18,227 bases of DNA, taken from the NCBI GenBank assembly GCA_023420795.1, contig JAEZVM010000246.1:1-18227 (forward strand), written 5' to 3'. Numbering within the stretch: position 1 is the stretch's first letter; every line of letters begins with the position of its first letter. The DNA comes from Pseudomonadota bacterium. Lineage in GTDB: Bacteria; Pseudomonadota; Gammaproteobacteria; Burkholderiales; Burkholderiaceae_D. This document shows, one piece after another, positions 1-8,271 of the stretch. The notes under the pieces were generated by a model. The model made no database searches. It was not told the DNA's origin and was given only the letters and a program-made list of their open reading frames with translations. The translations under genes were made by a program, and so were the position numbers.

Positions 1-206
1 CAGAAGAATTCAGGCGCACCTTCGGCGTAATGAATCTGTGCCTTGGGCCCCGGATAATCTTTGAGAATCATGCCGTCAAGCGCGCAGGAAGTATCGCTTC
101 CCGGCTCCAGCGGGCCGGCATTTTGAACCGTCTTGCTGCAGGCTGCCACCAATACCAGCAGGGCAAGCCCGCTCCCCAGTCTCTTTGCGAGAGTTGTTGT
201 TCTCAT
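1..206 (-). CDS. nosL: NosL copper chaperone lipoprotein (partial, C-terminus outside window)
   Basis: The first 68 codons of a gene that runs off the left edge. The N-terminus has a basic start, a hydrophobic stretch and a lipobox (L-V-A-A-C, Cys23), so it should be a lipoprotein anchored in the membrane facing the periplasm. The C-A-L-D-G-M motif, followed by a D-Y-P-G-P-K-A-Q-I-H-Y segment, is typical of NosL. NosL is known to bind Cu(I) and to pass copper to the NosDFY/NosZ maturation system. Its ATG overlaps the nosY stop (ATGA), so translation is probably coupled, and it closes the visible nos operon. The family call is firm from motif plus position; the missing C-terminus prevents checking the rest of the copper site. 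Confidence 0.88.
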   Translation of the reverse strand, partial: MRTTTLAKRLGSGLALLVLVAACSKTVQNAGPLEPGSDTSCALDGMILKDYPGPKAQIHYAEGAPEFF

Positions 207-1027
207 TTGAATCTCCAATTGGCAATCAAGAACGGCACTGCAATCCAGGCCAGCATGATGGATGTCAGCACTACCGGATCAGTGAGATGCTCGGGCATCA
301 CCGTGGCGAGGCCGTACATGGTCTGCACCTGCTCGGAGCTGAAGATATTGAGCAGACGGAACACATCGGCCGGATTCAGCATCAGCAAGGTGCCAAACAC
401 GCCGCTGCTCAGGCTACCCTGGCTTACTACCAGCGCCCCTGTCAGCAGCAGGTCGAAAATCAATACGAAGAAGAACCAGAGTGCGATCGCAAGGCCGCTT
501 GCACGCATACGGTCCGACGCCAGCACCGACACCAGCACCGACAGGCTGAGAAAAGCCATTCCCATCAGAATGGCGGTCAGCACGAAGCCGAGATAGTGGT
601 ACAGATCGTTCATGCCGAGCTGTCCCGCCATCGGAAGCAGGCCGGCACCGAAACCGATCACGGTGGAGCACGCCAGCGCTGCAGAAAGGCCGACATATTT
701 GCCCAGTAAGATCTCGAAGCGGGTAATCGGCATCGAGATCAGCAGCTCCATCGACCCGCGTTCCCGCTCTCCGACAATCGCGTCATAGCCTAGGATCAGC
801 GCAATCAGCGGCACCAGATAGATCACCAGACTCACCAGGCTGGCGATGGTTACGTCGATACCGCGAAAACCGACCGATCCCTGCTGCGCCGAACCGAAAT
901 AGGCGATCGCCAGTGCGAACAATGAAAAGATCACCGCTACCGCCAGTACCCAGAGATTGCGGATGCGATCGCGGAATTCCTTGCCGGCGATGATGCGCAC
1001 TTGGGACAGTTCTATGCCTCTAAACAT
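203..1027 (-). CDS. nosY: NosY, membrane permease of the NosDFY maturation transporter
   Basis: A 274-residue inner-membrane protein with about six hydrophobic segments. It matches the ABC-2-type permease pattern: an N-terminal K-E-F-R-D-R-I-R-N amphipathic stretch before the first helix, and the G-E-R-E-R-G-S-M-E-L-L cytoplasmic loop typical of NosY. With NosF (ATPase) and NosD (periplasmic beta-helix) it forms the NosDFY complex needed to assemble the CuZ site of NosZ. I chose the ATG at 1027 (MFRGIELSQV) over an in-frame start 53 codons upstream, because the upstream part is a shadow of nosF and the chosen start overlaps the nosF stop by 8 bp. The stop overlaps the nosL start. Assignment is strong from topology and operon position. 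Confidence 0.93.
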   Translation of the reverse strand: MFRGIELSQVRIIAGKEFRDRIRNLWVLAVAVIFSLFALAIAYFGSAQQGSVGFRGIDVTIASLVSLVIYLVPLIALILGYDAIVGERERGSMELLISMPITRFEILLGKYVGLSAALACSTVIGFGAGLLPMAGQLGMNDLYHYLGFVLTAILMGMAFLSLSVLVSVLASDRMRASGLAIALWFFFVLIFDLLLTGALVVSQGSLSSGVFGTLLMLNPADVFRLLNIFSSEQVQTMYGLATVMPEHLTDPVVLTSIMLAWIAVPFLIANWRFK

Positions 1028-1940
1028 TTCCGCCTCCGTAACCCAGGAACAGATCCTCCAACGACGGTTCATGCACCACAATGTCGTGCACCGCATCCGC
1101 CAGGCCGGACACGATGCCGAGCACTGCGAGCTTGTGGCCCTGCGGGCAGGCGATACGTGCCCTATCCTCGCCGAATTCCATTTCAAGTCCCGGCACCTGC
1201 GTCAGAGCGCCTTGTATCCGCTGCCCTTGTCCGGGATGCAGCCCCAGCTCGATCACCGAAGGCAGCACCATCTGCGCACGCAGTTGTGACAGCGTGCCTT
1301 GCGCGGCGATACGGCCGGAATTGAGGATGACCAGCCGGTCCACCCGCTCCTGGATTTCAGCCAAGATGTGCGAGGTGATGATGATGGTTGCCCCTTGGCT
1401 CTTGACTTCGCGCAGGATGCGATAAAAATCATGGATGCCTTCCGGGTCGAGACCATTGGTCGGCTCGTCGAGGAAGATCAGGTCGGGATTGCCGAGCAAG
1501 ACCTGCGCGAAGCCTAGGCGTTGACGCATACCCTTCGAATAGCCGCGCACTCGCCGTCCGGCCGCATGCGACAGGCCGACACGTTCGAGGATCGCGCCGC
1601 ATTCAGCGCGCGGCACCTGCTTCAGATCCGCGAACAGTTGCAGCACTTCCAGGCCGGTCAGGTTGTCGTAGGTGACGAAACTCTCAGGCAGATAGCCGAT
1701 GCGCCGCCGGGCCTGGCGAAAGTCGCGTCCGCTGGTCAGCGCGCCATGAATGCGGATTTCCCCGCCAGAAGGCGGCATCAGACCGAGCATCAGCTTGAAC
1801 AAGGTGCTTTTGCCGGCGCCGTTATGACCGATCAGGCCGAACATCTCGCCGCGTCCGACCGTCAGGCTGACGCCGTCAAGCGCCTGCACATCGCCAAAGC
1901 GTTTAGTGACATCAGTCACCTGTATTGGATTGCTTGTCAC
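1020..1940 (-). CDS. nosF: NosF, ABC ATPase for nitrous oxide reductase maturation
   Basis: A 306-residue cytoplasmic ABC ATPase. Walker A is G-H-N-G-A-G-K-S (38-45), the signature is Y-S-K-G-M-R-Q (about 134-140), Walker B is L-I-F-L-D-E-P (154-160), and the switch histidine is H191. All catalytic elements are present, so it should hydrolyse ATP. About 100 residues after the nucleotide-binding domain form the NosF-type C-terminal region. It energises the NosDFY complex that acts in CuZ assembly. The start lies 29 bp inside the end of nosD and the stop overlaps nosY, consistent with a coupled nosDFYL transcript. An unrelated ABC-2 exporter ATPase is the only alternative, and the neighbours exclude it. 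Confidence 0.94.
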   Translation of the reverse strand: MTSNPIQVTDVTKRFGDVQALDGVSLTVGRGEMFGLIGHNGAGKSTLFKLMLGLMPPSGGEIRIHGALTSGRDFRQARRRIGYLPESFVTYDNLTGLEVLQLFADLKQVPRAECGAILERVGLSHAAGRRVRGYSKGMRQRLGFAQVLLGNPDLIFLDEPTNGLDPEGIHDFYRILREVKSQGATIIITSHILAEIQERVDRLVILNSGRIAAQGTLSQLRAQMVLPSVIELGLHPGQGQRIQGALTQVPGLEMEFGEDRARIACPQGHKLAVLGIVSGLADAVHDIVVHEPSLEDLFLGYGGGNV

Positions 1941-3198
1941 TCCACTTTCTCCAATTCTGATTCCAGGGGCGCATGCGTGGCTGCTTGTCCACGATACTGG
2001 GCGCGCGCAGCAGCGGAAATTGCTGGGCCACGAAGCGCAATGTCTGTATTGATGGGCTCGACAGCAGCAGCTTGAGCAGTGGGTACTGCCAGTTCAGCCG
2101 ATCGACCACGTCATTGGCTTCATACGGCACGTCGCCGCGTCCATCGCCATTCTGGTCCCAGCCGCTATAGTTGCTCCAGTAATTGCCCTGCGATTTACCC
2201 CACACGACGTCGCGAGATGCGACGAACTTGACCTGCTCGCGGTTATCGATGAAGTCGTTGCCATCGACCTTGTTGTTGGACGATCCGGCCGACACATGCG
2301 CTCCGACCTGATTACCGATCACCAAGTTCTTGCTTAGCTCGTTGTATTCAGCATCGTAAATGAAAAACCCGCGTGCATTGCCGGCGACGATGTTGTTCTC
2401 GACGATGGAATCCTGGATTGTGCGCAGCATGATGCCGTGATCGCTATTGCCCCAGGCATGGTTGTTCCGTATGGTCAGACTGCGTACTTCCATCAGCGCC
2501 AGGCCGCCACGATTGAGATAGGTTTCGTTGTTTTCCCACGTACTGTGATTGGTGTTCATGTAGTGGGTGCCGTAACGCAAGTGATGGATTTTATTGCCCT
2601 TGAAGATCGCATCGCGTGACACATCGACATAGATGCCGTCACGGGCGTAGCTGATGTTGTTATCGAGGACCTGCACGCCCTTCACGTTGTATACCTGCAC
2701 ACCGTTGCCGCGAGCGGCCGACAACAGATCGCGCCTGCCGGTGATGACATTGCGGATCACGGTTGCATCCTTCAGGTCTTCCAACCAGATGCCGAACAGG
2801 TTGAACACAACGTCGCAATCCTGCACGCTTGCCCGGTCGGAGCCTGGTTCGAAATAGATGCCGGAATTCTGCGCAGTCTGGTCGATGCCACTATCGCGCA
2901 CGATGAGGCCCTTGATGGTGACGTCCTTCGCACGCACGCGGATCACATCATCGGCGAACTGGCCGCGAATGGTCGGACGGTCGATTCCTACCAGGGTGAG
3001 CGGCTTGTCGATCAGCAGGCGTTCCGCATAGTCGCCGCGTTGCACCCGTATCGTGTCTCCAGGACTGGCAGCACGGATCGCCGCCGCGATTGACTGCCCC
3101 TGCTGGACCGTCAGCACTGCGCTTCGGGCCGCGCTGCCGGTCAAACCGAGAAAGCCGGCCAGCGCGATCATGAAGGCCAACGGTATTACTCTCTTCAC
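1912..3198 (-). CDS. nosD: NosD, periplasmic beta-helix copper-site maturation protein
   Basis: A periplasmic protein with right-handed parallel beta-helix (CASH/NosD) repeats: many turns rich in I-x-N-N, V-x-x-N and G-I-x-x patterns across roughly residues 40-330. I prefer the GTG at 3198 (428 residues). It is preceded by AAGGA at good spacing and begins with a clean Sec signal peptide (M-K-R-V-I-P..., cleavage near A-R-S-A). An upstream in-frame GTG at 3234 would add 12 residues before the signal peptide and has no obvious Shine-Dalgarno. NosD caps the NosFY transporter and is needed to build the CuZ centre. It overlaps nosF by 29 bp and is separated from nosR by 124 bp that hold no gene I can support. 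Confidence 0.93.
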   Translation of the reverse strand: MKRVIPLAFMIALAGFLGLTGSAARSAVLTVQQGQSIAAAIRAASPGDTIRVQRGDYAERLLIDKPLTLVGIDRPTIRGQFADDVIRVRAKDVTIKGLIVRDSGIDQTAQNSGIYFEPGSDRASVQDCDVVFNLFGIWLEDLKDATVIRNVITGRRDLLSAARGNGVQVYNVKGVQVLDNNISYARDGIYVDVSRDAIFKGNKIHHLRYGTHYMNTNHSTWENNETYLNRGGLALMEVRSLTIRNNHAWGNSDHGIMLRTIQDSIVENNIVAGNARGFFIYDAEYNELSKNLVIGNQVGAHVSAGSSNNKVDGNDFIDNREQVKFVASRDVVWGKSQGNYWSNYSGWDQNGDGRGDVPYEANDVVDRLNWQYPLLKLLLSSPSIQTLRFVAQQFPLLRAPSIVDKQPRMRPWNQNWRKWSDKQSNTGD

Positions 3199-3322
3199 TG
3201 CATTTTCCTTATTGCCTCTTGCATGAATCAGCACATGCAGGGCGGGCCATGCACGCCCCTATCGCAGCCGACGCTGGAGTGGCATGCACGACGCACGCTG
3301 CATTCCCTGTTCTGCACAGGCT

Positions 3323-5545
3323 TCAATTTGACGCCTTCTCCGCGAGCTCCGCGGTCTTTTCCGCCAGATTGCGCTTCACGCTTGCCAGCGGGATGAAATA
3401 ACCCTTGGCATCGATCGGCGTCAGCGGCAGGCCGTTCTTCTCGCGGTTCTTCCGCTCTTTCACCAACGGCGGGCAGGCATGATCGTCGTAGTACATCACC
3501 ATGCAGTCCAGGCACAGCAGGCATTCCTTCTGGTCGATTTTGCCCTGCGCATCGATCGCATGCGAACCGCAACCGGCCGCGCATGCATGGCAGGTCTCGC
3601 ATTCACTCTTGCGCTTCAGGCCGAACAGGCGGAACTTGGTTGGAATCGCCAGGCCGGCGCCCAACGGGCAGACATACTTACAATACGGCCGCTCGCTCAG
3701 AATCGAGATACCAAGGATCGCCATCACGAACAGCACGAATGGCCACGAACGATTCCACACGCCGACGAGGAAAGTGGTCTTGAACGGCTCGATCTCTGCC
3801 AGCGTTTCCGCCATTTCCATTGAGTAGAAGGACACGCCGAGCAGTACCGCGAATACCACGTACTTGACCCACTTCAGCTTGTCATGCAGCTTCTTCGACA
3901 ACAGGCTCTGGAAGCGCTTCAGGCCAATCACTTCACCGAGCTTGTATGCCAGATGCTGCAGCGAGCCGAACGGGCAGATCCAGCCGCAGAACAGGCCGCG
4001 GCCCCAGAAGATCACGGTGATCAGGATGAACCACCAGAAGATGAAGATGAACGGATCGGACAGGAACAGCTCCCACTTCCACTGATGGATCAACGAGTGG
4101 AACCAGGTCATGATCTGCGTGATACTCGGCTGCGCCTTCAGATAGAAGCCGATGAAGCCGACGCTGGCGATCCACAGCAGCGTGCGCGGAATCGTAATCC
4201 ACGGTTTGCTCTTGCGGTTCGACGCACGCACCAGACGGTCGCGCATCGCGTACAGCACCGCGCTGGCTGCGAGGATCAGCGAGAACAGGACGATTTCAAG
4301 CTTGCGGCCCTTCCAGACCTTCATCCATGCGGGGTCTGGGCGTTCGACATGCGGACGGCCGCCTTCCAGATAGCGAGCCGGCAGCCAGTACTCCTGATCG
4401 AAGCGGGTAAAGACCCGGGTACCGTTCTGCGAGACGATCTTGTTCGCGAGGAACGTCAGGTCCCAAGGCCAGGCCGGATTGAACGTAGTCGAGCGGATGA
4501 TGAAGATGCCGGTTTCATTGAACGTCGGCGCATCCTTCGGTTCCAGATGATAGAGATTCAGGTAATCGGTATCGCGGAAGGTAAACGAATCCGGATCCTG
4601 CTTGATCTGGACACGATCGTAAATGCCGCCGCGCACAAAGCCCGAGCCCTTGAAGGATGCCTGACCGTTGGCAACCATGAAGATCGCATGGTCGTTCGGC
4701 TTCAGATCCTTCATCAAGCGTTGATAACCGTATTCGCCCAGCACACTCTTGCCAATACTCGGGACGTTGAGATAACCGAAATACAGATCGATGTAAGGCT
4801 GGCCATTATCGGGAACACCCACTTCTTCTGGCTTGACCCGCAGAAGCCGGACGCTGCCTTCCTTCAGCAGCGCTTCCCAACTCAATTTTTCATCCAGCTG
4901 TGTAAAGCGCGCCGGAGGTTTCGGCACGCTCTTGATGATGCCAACCTGAGCAGCAATCGCATACGCGCTGCGCATGATCACCTGGTTCTCGGCGATCACG
5001 GTAACGGTCGCTCCGCTCACGCCATCCAGACTGATTTCGCCACCCTTTCCCTGGCCCTGTCCGATCTCCAGCTTCGCATCGGCAGACTTGCCGACGTACT
5101 GCTTGATAAACTCGACCAGCGTCGATTCCGGGATGCCCGCCAGAAGAATCGGCTCGGAATGCTTGAGGATGCGTACGCCGGTAATGACACCGTGCGTGTC
5201 CATGCCGATCAGCGTGATGACCGGCTTGCCCGAATAGGCGGGGATATCGACGATATCGGTGGAAAGGAATACATATCCGACCAGGCGGTCCTGGCCGTTC
5301 TCGCTCGTATAGGCCTCGACATAGGGCGGCATGCCTTTGCGCTTCGAGAACTGCTTCGCGCCCGGCATGACATCGGCACAGGGAGCAAGCGCACAGAGAT
5401 CGGGACCAGCCAGTGCTTCGGCGGTCAGGGTGGAGTCGTACATTGAAGCCTGCGCCCATTGCGGCGCGAGCATCAGACTGAGGGAAGTGGCAATCAATGC
5501 CAGCAAGCGGAACAGCAGATGAGCGGAGTAATGAATGTGTGTCAT
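3323..5545 (-). CDS. nosR: NosR, membrane FMN and Fe-S protein required for N2O reduction
   Basis: A 740-residue polytopic protein. From the N-terminus: a signal peptide, then a periplasmic FMN-binding domain with the D-G-V-S-G-A-T motif, whose Thr (about 180) is the expected covalent flavin site. Several transmembrane helices follow, carrying C-G-W-I-C-P (Cys520/524) and C-K-Y-V-C-P (Cys622/626). The C-terminal domain has two 4Fe-4S motifs, CxxCxxCxxxC at about 649-659 and CxxCxxC-x9-CP at about 675-691. NosR is thought to pass quinol-derived electrons toward NosZ and is needed for nos expression. I chose the ATG at 5545 because it directly precedes the signal peptide and has AGG upstream; an in-frame start 28 codons earlier adds a charged, unlikely leader. 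NosR needs an ApbE/NosX flavin transferase, which is not in this window. Confidence 0.95.
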   Translation of the reverse strand: MTHIHYSAHLLFRLLALIATSLSLMLAPQWAQASMYDSTLTAEALAGPDLCALAPCADVMPGAKQFSKRKGMPPYVEAYTSENGQDRLVGYVFLSTDIVDIPAYSGKPVITLIGMDTHGVITGVRILKHSEPILLAGIPESTLVEFIKQYVGKSADAKLEIGQGQGKGGEISLDGVSGATVTVIAENQVIMRSAYAIAAQVGIIKSVPKPPARFTQLDEKLSWEALLKEGSVRLLRVKPEEVGVPDNGQPYIDLYFGYLNVPSIGKSVLGEYGYQRLMKDLKPNDHAIFMVANGQASFKGSGFVRGGIYDRVQIKQDPDSFTFRDTDYLNLYHLEPKDAPTFNETGIFIIRSTTFNPAWPWDLTFLANKIVSQNGTRVFTRFDQEYWLPARYLEGGRPHVERPDPAWMKVWKGRKLEIVLFSLILAASAVLYAMRDRLVRASNRKSKPWITIPRTLLWIASVGFIGFYLKAQPSITQIMTWFHSLIHQWKWELFLSDPFIFIFWWFILITVIFWGRGLFCGWICPFGSLQHLAYKLGEVIGLKRFQSLLSKKLHDKLKWVKYVVFAVLLGVSFYSMEMAETLAEIEPFKTTFLVGVWNRSWPFVLFVMAILGISILSERPYCKYVCPLGAGLAIPTKFRLFGLKRKSECETCHACAAGCGSHAIDAQGKIDQKECLLCLDCMVMYYDDHACPPLVKERKNREKNGLPLTPIDAKGYFIPLASVKRNLAEKTAELAEKASN

Positions 5546-5739
5546 AAGACCTGTTGAAAGTCCTTCCGGAACCTGAACCTTCTTCTCCTTTTCCTGACCA
5601 AACCGCGCGATTTTAGTTCCATGTGGCAAGAATTACCATAAGATCGATCAAGGTTTTTGGAAGCCGAATAGGTTATATGAGCTCATTTCATAAATATCGG
5701 CCGCGTTCGGGAGTATCTATGGAATGAACTCTGAAACAT

Positions 5740-5761
5740 AGGCAGACCTGGTGGTCTGCCT
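5740..5761 (-). repeat. 9-bp stem hairpin in the nosZ-nosR gap
   Basis: AGGCAGACC, a 4-nt loop, then GGTCTGCCT: a perfect inverted repeat. It is the second strong hairpin between nosZ and nosR, with no U-run after it on the minus strand. It is probably an RNA structure that damps or protects the transcript. A regulator operator is possible but matches no motif I know. Confidence 0.55.
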
Positions 5762-5782
5762 GTGCAGTCGCCCTGAACACTA

Positions 5783-5798
5783 CATGGTGTACGCCATG
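5783..5798. repeat. Near-palindrome in the nosZ-nosR gap
   Basis: CATGGTGTACGCCATG, with arms CATGG/CCATG and one G-U pair inside. It sits between the two stronger hairpins and adds to a chain of stem-loops in this leader/spacer. Confidence 0.4.
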
Positions 5799-5827
5799 CA
5801 GCCCGCAGGGGATTGATGGAAGTCGGC

Positions 5828-5841
5828 ACTGTGAAAACAGT
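5828..5841. repeat. Short 5-bp hairpin ACTGT-GAAA-ACAGT
   Basis: A small inverted repeat 8 bp from the strong post-nosZ hairpin. It is weak alone; I list it because it belongs to a run of four stem-loops in about 135 bp. Confidence 0.3.
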
Positions 5842-5848
5842 ACCTCTA

Positions 5849-5874
5849 CCACGGGATGCGGTTGCATCCCGTGG
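5849..5874 (-). terminator. Perfect 11-bp stem hairpin directly after nosZ
   Basis: CCACGGGATGC, a 4-nt GGTT loop, then its exact complement, starting 10 bp past the nosZ stop. On the transcribed minus strand no U-tract follows. It may therefore act as a partial terminator or as a 3' stabiliser of nosZ mRNA that lets some transcription continue into nosR, rather than as a full Rho-independent terminator. Confidence 0.7.
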
Positions 5875-5883
5875 CATCACAGC

Positions 5884-7827
5884 TTAGCCTTCGATCAGGA
5901 GGCGGCTGCGCATTTCAAGGTGCAGCGCGTGACAGAAGTGGGTGCAGTAAATCCAGTACGCACCTGCCCTGTCGGCCTTGAAGGTAACCGACTTGGTTTC
6001 CTGCGGGTTCACGATAAAGTTGATGTTGTACGTCGGAATCGCGCAACCGTGTGCCAGATCCTCAACCTTGTCGTGGTTGGTCAGCGTCAGAGTGACTTCG
6101 TCGCCCTTCTTGATCTTGATGACCGGGAGGCTGAAGTTCGGTGCCTGCGACATCATGCGGATATGGACCTTGTTGCCCTTGCGCTCGATGCCGACCTGCT
6201 CCGGCGTCTTCACCGCGTTCGGGAACTCGTCCATGTTGTAGATCGGGCGGGTCTTGACCACGTCACGGCGTACGATGATGCCGTCGTGCGGTTCCGGATA
6301 GGCGGTGTGGTCCGCGATCAGGCGCATCTTCTCGCCGCTGATATCGATCAGCTGTTCCGTTTCCGGATGCAGCGGGCCGACCGGCAGGAAGCGGTCCTTC
6401 GAGAACTTGTTACCCGAGTTGAAGTACTTGCCATCGGCTTCCTTGGTTTCGCCCATCGAGGCAAAGCCATGGCCCGGCTGGTAGTGAACGTCGATACGGT
6501 CAACGATGAACTTCGCGTTCTTGTCGCCCTTGAAGTGTGCGATTGCCTTTTCAACATTCCACTTGACGAGCTGGCTGTCGAGGAACAGCGAGGTATAAGC
6601 ATTGCCACGACCGTCGAAGCCGGTATGCAGAGGGCCCAGACCGATTTCCGGCTCGGCGACAACAGCATCGCGCTCCTTCGGCAGTTCGCCTGCAAACCAC
6701 TTGTGAACCAGTTCAGTTGCAATCACGGTTGCGGTCGGCGACAGCTTACCGGAGCAAACGAAGTATTTGCCATCCGGCGAAATGTTGACGCCGTGCGGGT
6801 TCTTACCGACCGGAACGTAGCAGGTCAGCGAGGTCTTCGGATCCTGGTTGGCTGCCTTGCGGCCATCAACAACCGGCACCTTGGAGCTGCCGATGGTGGT
6901 GAACTTGCCGTCCTTGATCATCTGCTCGACACGAGCGACGTTCACGAACAAGCATGCATCGTGCTCAGACGACATCATGCCGGCCAGATCAGCAGCGTTT
7001 TCGACGTTGTACTGGTTGGTCGCAACCAGCTTGCCGTCGTACGAAGTTGCAACCAAGTCCATGTTGCCATCGACGCGGAGCTGCCAGCGAACTTCCATGG
7101 TTTCTGCATCGACGCAGCTGAACAGTCCGCCCCACTTGCTCGGGTCATCCAGGTCGCGGCCATCGTTCGGCAGCGGAATATGGAACTCGGCACCGCAGAA
7201 AACGCGGGTGGTGTAGTTGATCTTCGGATCGACCGGATCGCACTTGTCCGGGAAAATGCCGTGGAAGCCCATCACGTTCGGCAGTTCAGTGATCTTATCG
7301 ACTTCCATCGTATCCATGCGGATACGCGCAATACGGGAGTGAATCTTGTCGTTGACGAACAGCCAGCGGCCGTCATACGTACCATCCTTGTAGCTGCCAT
7401 GGACGTGGTGGGTGTCGCCAGTCGTGTACTTCAGGCTGCCATCGGGCTTCGTACCCATAATGGCCTTGGATTCGTTGGTGATGCCCCAGCCAACCATCGG
7501 GTCAATATTGAACACCGGGATGCGGCGCAATTCGCGGCCGGACGGTACGCCAATAATGCGCACTTCGGCATTGTGGCCGGCGCTGGAGAAGTGATAATAC
7601 TCGTCCAACTGGCCAGGTGCCACGTGATCGCCAGCAGCCGCTTTTCCGGCAGATGCCGCTGCCGGAGCGCCTGTCTGCTGCGCCTTGACTTCTTCCTTGC
7701 AGCCAGTCAGACCCAGCGACACGCCCGCGCCTGCCAGACCCAACAATGCACTTTTTCCAAGGAAACGCCGACGGTTCTCAACCTGCGGTGCGTCTTGAGC
7801 GACCTGAGTTTTTTTACCTTTGTCCAT
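5884..7827 (-). CDS. nosZ: NosZ, nitrous oxide reductase (clade I, Tat-exported)
   Basis: A 647-residue periplasmic enzyme that reduces N2O to N2. The N-terminus has a twin-arginine signal (R-R-R-F-L-G-K, 19-25), placing it in clade I. The seven CuZ histidines are recognisable: H140 and H141 (D-T-H-H), H189 (G-F-H-G), H345 (N-P-H-G), H401 (P-L-H-T), H453 (P-G-H-G) and H514 (P-E-P-H-D). The C-terminal cupredoxin domain carries CuA ligands H593, C628, C632, H636 and M639. The position between the two CuA cysteines that is Trp in well-studied enzymes is His630 here. An L-T-G-C lipobox-like sequence follows the Tat helix at 40-43. The ATG has GGAG upstream. It is first in the nos cluster, behind a candidate FNR/DNR-driven promoter. 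Confidence 0.98.
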   Translation of the reverse strand: MDKGKKTQVAQDAPQVENRRRFLGKSALLGLAGAGVSLGLTGCKEEVKAQQTGAPAAASAGKAAAGDHVAPGQLDEYYHFSSAGHNAEVRIIGVPSGRELRRIPVFNIDPMVGWGITNESKAIMGTKPDGSLKYTTGDTHHVHGSYKDGTYDGRWLFVNDKIHSRIARIRMDTMEVDKITELPNVMGFHGIFPDKCDPVDPKINYTTRVFCGAEFHIPLPNDGRDLDDPSKWGGLFSCVDAETMEVRWQLRVDGNMDLVATSYDGKLVATNQYNVENAADLAGMMSSEHDACLFVNVARVEQMIKDGKFTTIGSSKVPVVDGRKAANQDPKTSLTCYVPVGKNPHGVNISPDGKYFVCSGKLSPTATVIATELVHKWFAGELPKERDAVVAEPEIGLGPLHTGFDGRGNAYTSLFLDSQLVKWNVEKAIAHFKGDKNAKFIVDRIDVHYQPGHGFASMGETKEADGKYFNSGNKFSKDRFLPVGPLHPETEQLIDISGEKMRLIADHTAYPEPHDGIIVRRDVVKTRPIYNMDEFPNAVKTPEQVGIERKGNKVHIRMMSQAPNFSLPVIKIKKGDEVTLTLTNHDKVEDLAHGCAIPTYNINFIVNPQETKSVTFKADRAGAYWIYCTHFCHALHLEMRSRLLIEG

Positions 7828-7931
7828 TTAGATTCTCTCCAGCAAGGACTGTTATCAAAATATGCGTGCGACAAATTGCCGCACCCTTTTTAACACCCTG
7901 CGCATTCTCAAACTGGAGCCTCAGAAAAAAA

Positions 7932-7945
7932 ATGATACAGATCAA
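7932..7945 (-). promoter_or_regulatory. FNR/DNR box of the nosZ promoter
   Basis: On the minus strand it reads TTGAT-CTGT-ATCAT, matching the FNR/DNR consensus TTGAT-N4-ATCAA at 9 of 10 positions. A GAGAAT -10-like hexamer (7904-7909) lies with its centre 32 bp downstream, exactly the class II geometry (site at -41.5). This predicts a start near 7897 and a leader of about 70 nt before the nosZ ATG. A Dnr-like protein with the matching E-x-x-S-R reading motif is encoded at 14264-14947. Confidence 0.78.
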
Positions 7946-8249
7946 CTTTTTCGGAAAGAGCGTATAGCGCCCAGAAATACGCTCATGTGGACTAACGCGC
8001 CAGGATTGAGAAGGCGGGAAAGACTGAGGAAATCTATGGACCGGACTGGCATGGCAGTCCGAAAGGAAACGGCAACGGATCTGATGCCTAGATCAAGAAA
8101 GCAAGATGGAATGCACACCAATTACGCATCAGGCGTTATCCGGCTCCATGCACCCGACCACGAAATAAATAGCTCTAAGACAACAGCGGCATCGGATAAG
8201 CCCACGCAATTCATGGCCTCTTTTACAACACTCGGGCCGCTTCCGGCTG

Positions 8250-8271
8250 GAGAGCGCTCATTGGCGCTCTC
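8250..8271 (-). terminator. Hairpin after ubiT, likely transcription end of the ubi operon
   Basis: GAGAGCGC, a 6-nt loop, then GCGCTCTC: a perfect 8-bp stem starting 10 bp past the ubiT stop. No U-tract follows on the minus strand, so it is a terminator candidate that may need Rho or only stabilises the 3' end. Confidence 0.55.

Larger units (their letters stand above)
5546..5883. other. 338-bp nosZ-nosR intergenic region, no gene seen
   Basis: I see no supportable coding sequence here. The region holds four hairpin-forming inverted repeats on its nosZ-proximal side (listed separately). The nosR-proximal half is AT-richer. It contains one TTGAT half-site (5647-5651 on the complement) whose partner half is poor, so I do not call a regulator box. 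A TATAAC sequence on the minus strand near 5675-5680 is a possible -10 without a convincing -35. Whether nosR has its own promoter is open. Confidence 0.6.

Noticed and set aside
3884..5446. 520-codon open frame on the plus strand
   Set aside because: It is antisense to nosR, lacks a domain-like composition and is explained by GC-rich codon bias of the real gene on the other strand.
5638..5651. Possible FNR box upstream of nosR
   Set aside because: One half is TTGAT, but the other reads CTTAT instead of ATCAA; a half-site alone is expected by chance.
5920..7893. 657-codon open frame on the plus strand
   Set aside because: It is a mirror of nosZ; nosZ has complete copper ligands, a Tat signal and a ribosome site, and this frame has none of these.
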